DNA of 64,000 bases, from NCBI GenBank assembly GCA_963281255.1, contig OY725503.1, positions 3,658,001 to 3,722,000 on the forward strand. The letters are read 5' to 3'. Of the stretch, positions 62,638 to 64,000 are shown in pieces. A program made the translations under genes and the position numbers. Positions within the stretch are counted from its first letter, which is position 1. Each line of letters starts with the position of its first letter. The DNA is from Aphrocallistes beatrix. Taxonomy: Eukaryota > Porifera > Hexactinellida > Sceptrulophora > Aphrocallistidae. Below the pieces are notes generated by a model. It saw only the letters and a program-made list of their open reading frames with translations. It ran no database searches and was not told where the DNA came from.

Positions 62638-62981
62638 CAGAATTGCTAAGTTTCTACACTACGTACAAGTAAATTAATGTTTCCAATTGTATAATCTGAT
62701 AAATCCTCACAAATTGGAGGTAGATGGTTAGGGTAGCAAATTTTTCAAAAGGTTTTACATATAGAATAGGCTCAAGCCATCCATTCAAATGACAAACTAT
62801 TTTTTTTGTGATTTCTATGTGTACGTACATATATATGACATATATAAGATATTATCCACTACGTATTAGGAACTAAAGTCCTAGATCCTACCTCGAATTA
62901 TTGCTGTAACATATTTTATCATAGAATTATGTCGATAGAATGTGGAATTTATTCACAGTAAATTTATAGTTAGAAATAATA
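62638..62981. other. Divergent promoter region
   Basis: About 340 bp between the starts of the DNTTIP1-like gene (minus) and MED7 (plus), presumably holding both promoters. No specific motif identified. Confidence 0.5.
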
Positions 62982-63990
62982 ATGGTAGATCAACCTGAAG
63001 GCGTTTCAACTTACCCACTACCCCCAAAGAAGTATTACACAGTCTTTACAGATGAAAACAAATCGAATGGTCGCATCCCTAAACCTCCAAAACCGCCTGA
63101 GGGTGAATACTCCGTATTTGGGGTTTTCTCTCGCATAGATGACCCCATGATTCTACCCCTAGAATCTCAGAACATCAAAAAGTTATACGGGAGTGATGAT
63201 GAGACAAGTCGAGTGGAGGAAATGAAGAAAATAACCAAGAGCATTTTGATCACGTACCTAGACCTGTTGCACATCCTCTCGAATAACATTACATCTCCAG
63301 ACAGGCTGTCTCGTATTGAACACATCAAGGTAATTAATACATGCCAACCTGAGCCATGATAAAATCGGGACACAGCGTTGAATTTCGCGGGACATGGCGG
63401 GACGCAAAAGAGAAGTACTATACATAGAATACAAAAAAGCGGGACATAATGGGGAAATTTCATGTAAAAGCGGGACACTCGTGAAAATTAGCTCAATAGA
63501 AGGTGAAAAAATCGGGACGTCCCGCTAAAAACGGGACAGTTGGCAAGTATGGTAATGAATCCTAACCCTCTCTGATTCCACACAATTTCCGCGTTTTAAT
63601 TAACCATGTTGGATGCGTACTAATATAATAAAGTATTAAGATTAGCTCTTTTCTGAAACACGCGCCAGAATCTAAACAAATGTTAAGGGTACTATAAAAA
63701 CTTATTTCTACAGCATATTAACGTATATTTTAACGTTTTTTTAGATTTTATTCATCAATCTCCATCATATGGTGAACGAGTTCCGGCCACATCAAGGGAT
63801 AGAGACGGTGCGAACTGTCATAGAACACCAAACAAAACAGAAAAATGAAGCTAAAATGAATATACAGAATGCCTTGGAAAAGTCTAGAAGCACGATGAAG
63901 TACTGTGAAGACATGTTGAATAACTACATTGCCGGTAATACGAAAATCGAGACCGGTCTAAAACAGGATGCACCTACTCTACAAGATCAG
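62982..63990 (+). CDS. MED7: Mediator complex subunit 7, 3' end outside the window
   Basis: Two exons are visible: 62982-63329 and 63745-63990, the second ending at a donor (GTAAGA) only ten bases from the window edge. At least one more exon lies to the right. Residues read so far (198) include YPLPPKKYYTVFTDEN, IPKPPKPP, PLESQNIKKLY, the TKSILITYLDLLHIL block and HHMVNEFRPHQGIETVR. These match the MED7 N-terminal PPPP-type region and helical bundle partner of MED21. MED7 is part of the middle module of Mediator and bridges transcription factors and RNA polymerase II. Intron 1 (415 bp) holds a transposon-like insert. Confidence 0.93.
63338..63550. mobile_element. Possible MITE in MED7 intron 1
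   Basis: About 210 bp with imperfect inverted ends (TACATGCCAAC at left; right end reads GTTGGCAAGTA, rc TACTTGCCAAC). The interior has repeated CGGGAC motifs, including a CGGGACGTCCCG palindrome near 63511. GC content is higher than in the flanks. No coding capacity. Superfamily not assigned. Confidence 0.5.
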
Positions 63991-64000
63991 GTAAGACAGG

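Overview
The window is nuclear DNA of an animal. It carries metazoan genes (FOXL2-type forkhead, Spire, GBF1, OTUD3, B3GALT6, a DNTTIP1-type protein), spliced by GT-AG introns that are mostly 45-140 bp long in an AT-rich background. The TRAF-type zinc fingers in one gene resemble the TRAF-like proteins abundant in demosponges, so a sponge is my best guess (inference, not proven). I find about 28 protein-coding genes in 64 kb, almost all on the minus strand. The plus strand carries only a FOXL2-like gene, a cathepsin L, a SMIM20-like microprotein and MED7. No bacterial operon, CRISPR array or convincing tRNA or rRNA gene was seen.

Region by region. 1-10745: a tandem array of intronless USP16/45-type deubiquitinases with four recognisable copies plus one rotted relic. 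The copies share a catalytic domain but have different N-termini: none, RING-remnant plus TRAF zinc fingers, none, ZnF-UBP. One copy has a broken frame. 10950-20818: PCMT1-like repair methyltransferase, FAXDC2-like hydroxylase, a disordered PROSER3-like protein, a 50-residue membrane microprotein, mitochondrial ATP synthase gamma and a six-exon Spire-like actin nucleator. 22051-41886: three dispersed arylsulfatase B-like genes, one without its catalytic cysteine. Between them lie an importin-beta-like gene that hosts a REC8-like cohesin gene in its large intron, then DCAF4, an NlpC/P60-fold protein, EMG1 and an RWD-ART protein. 42490-50407: FOXL2-like gene, then OTUD3, whose introns host NDOR1 (same strand) and a SMIM20-like microprotein (opposite strand). 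50650-63990: GBF1, a CCDC175-like coiled-coil gene hosting cathepsin L, B3GALT6, a DNTTIP1-like protein and the start of MED7, which runs off the right edge.

Three themes stand out. First, ubiquitin genes are numerous: the USP array, OTUD3 and the CUL4 adaptor DCAF4, including a USP fused to TRAF-type zinc fingers. Second, introns are tiny except for four that exceed 1.4 kb, and each of those holds a complete intronless gene. Third, short non-autonomous DNA transposons sit in introns and intergenic gaps; one lies directly against the 3' splice site of EMG1. Most genes are unrelated housekeeping loci packed close together rather than a functional cluster.
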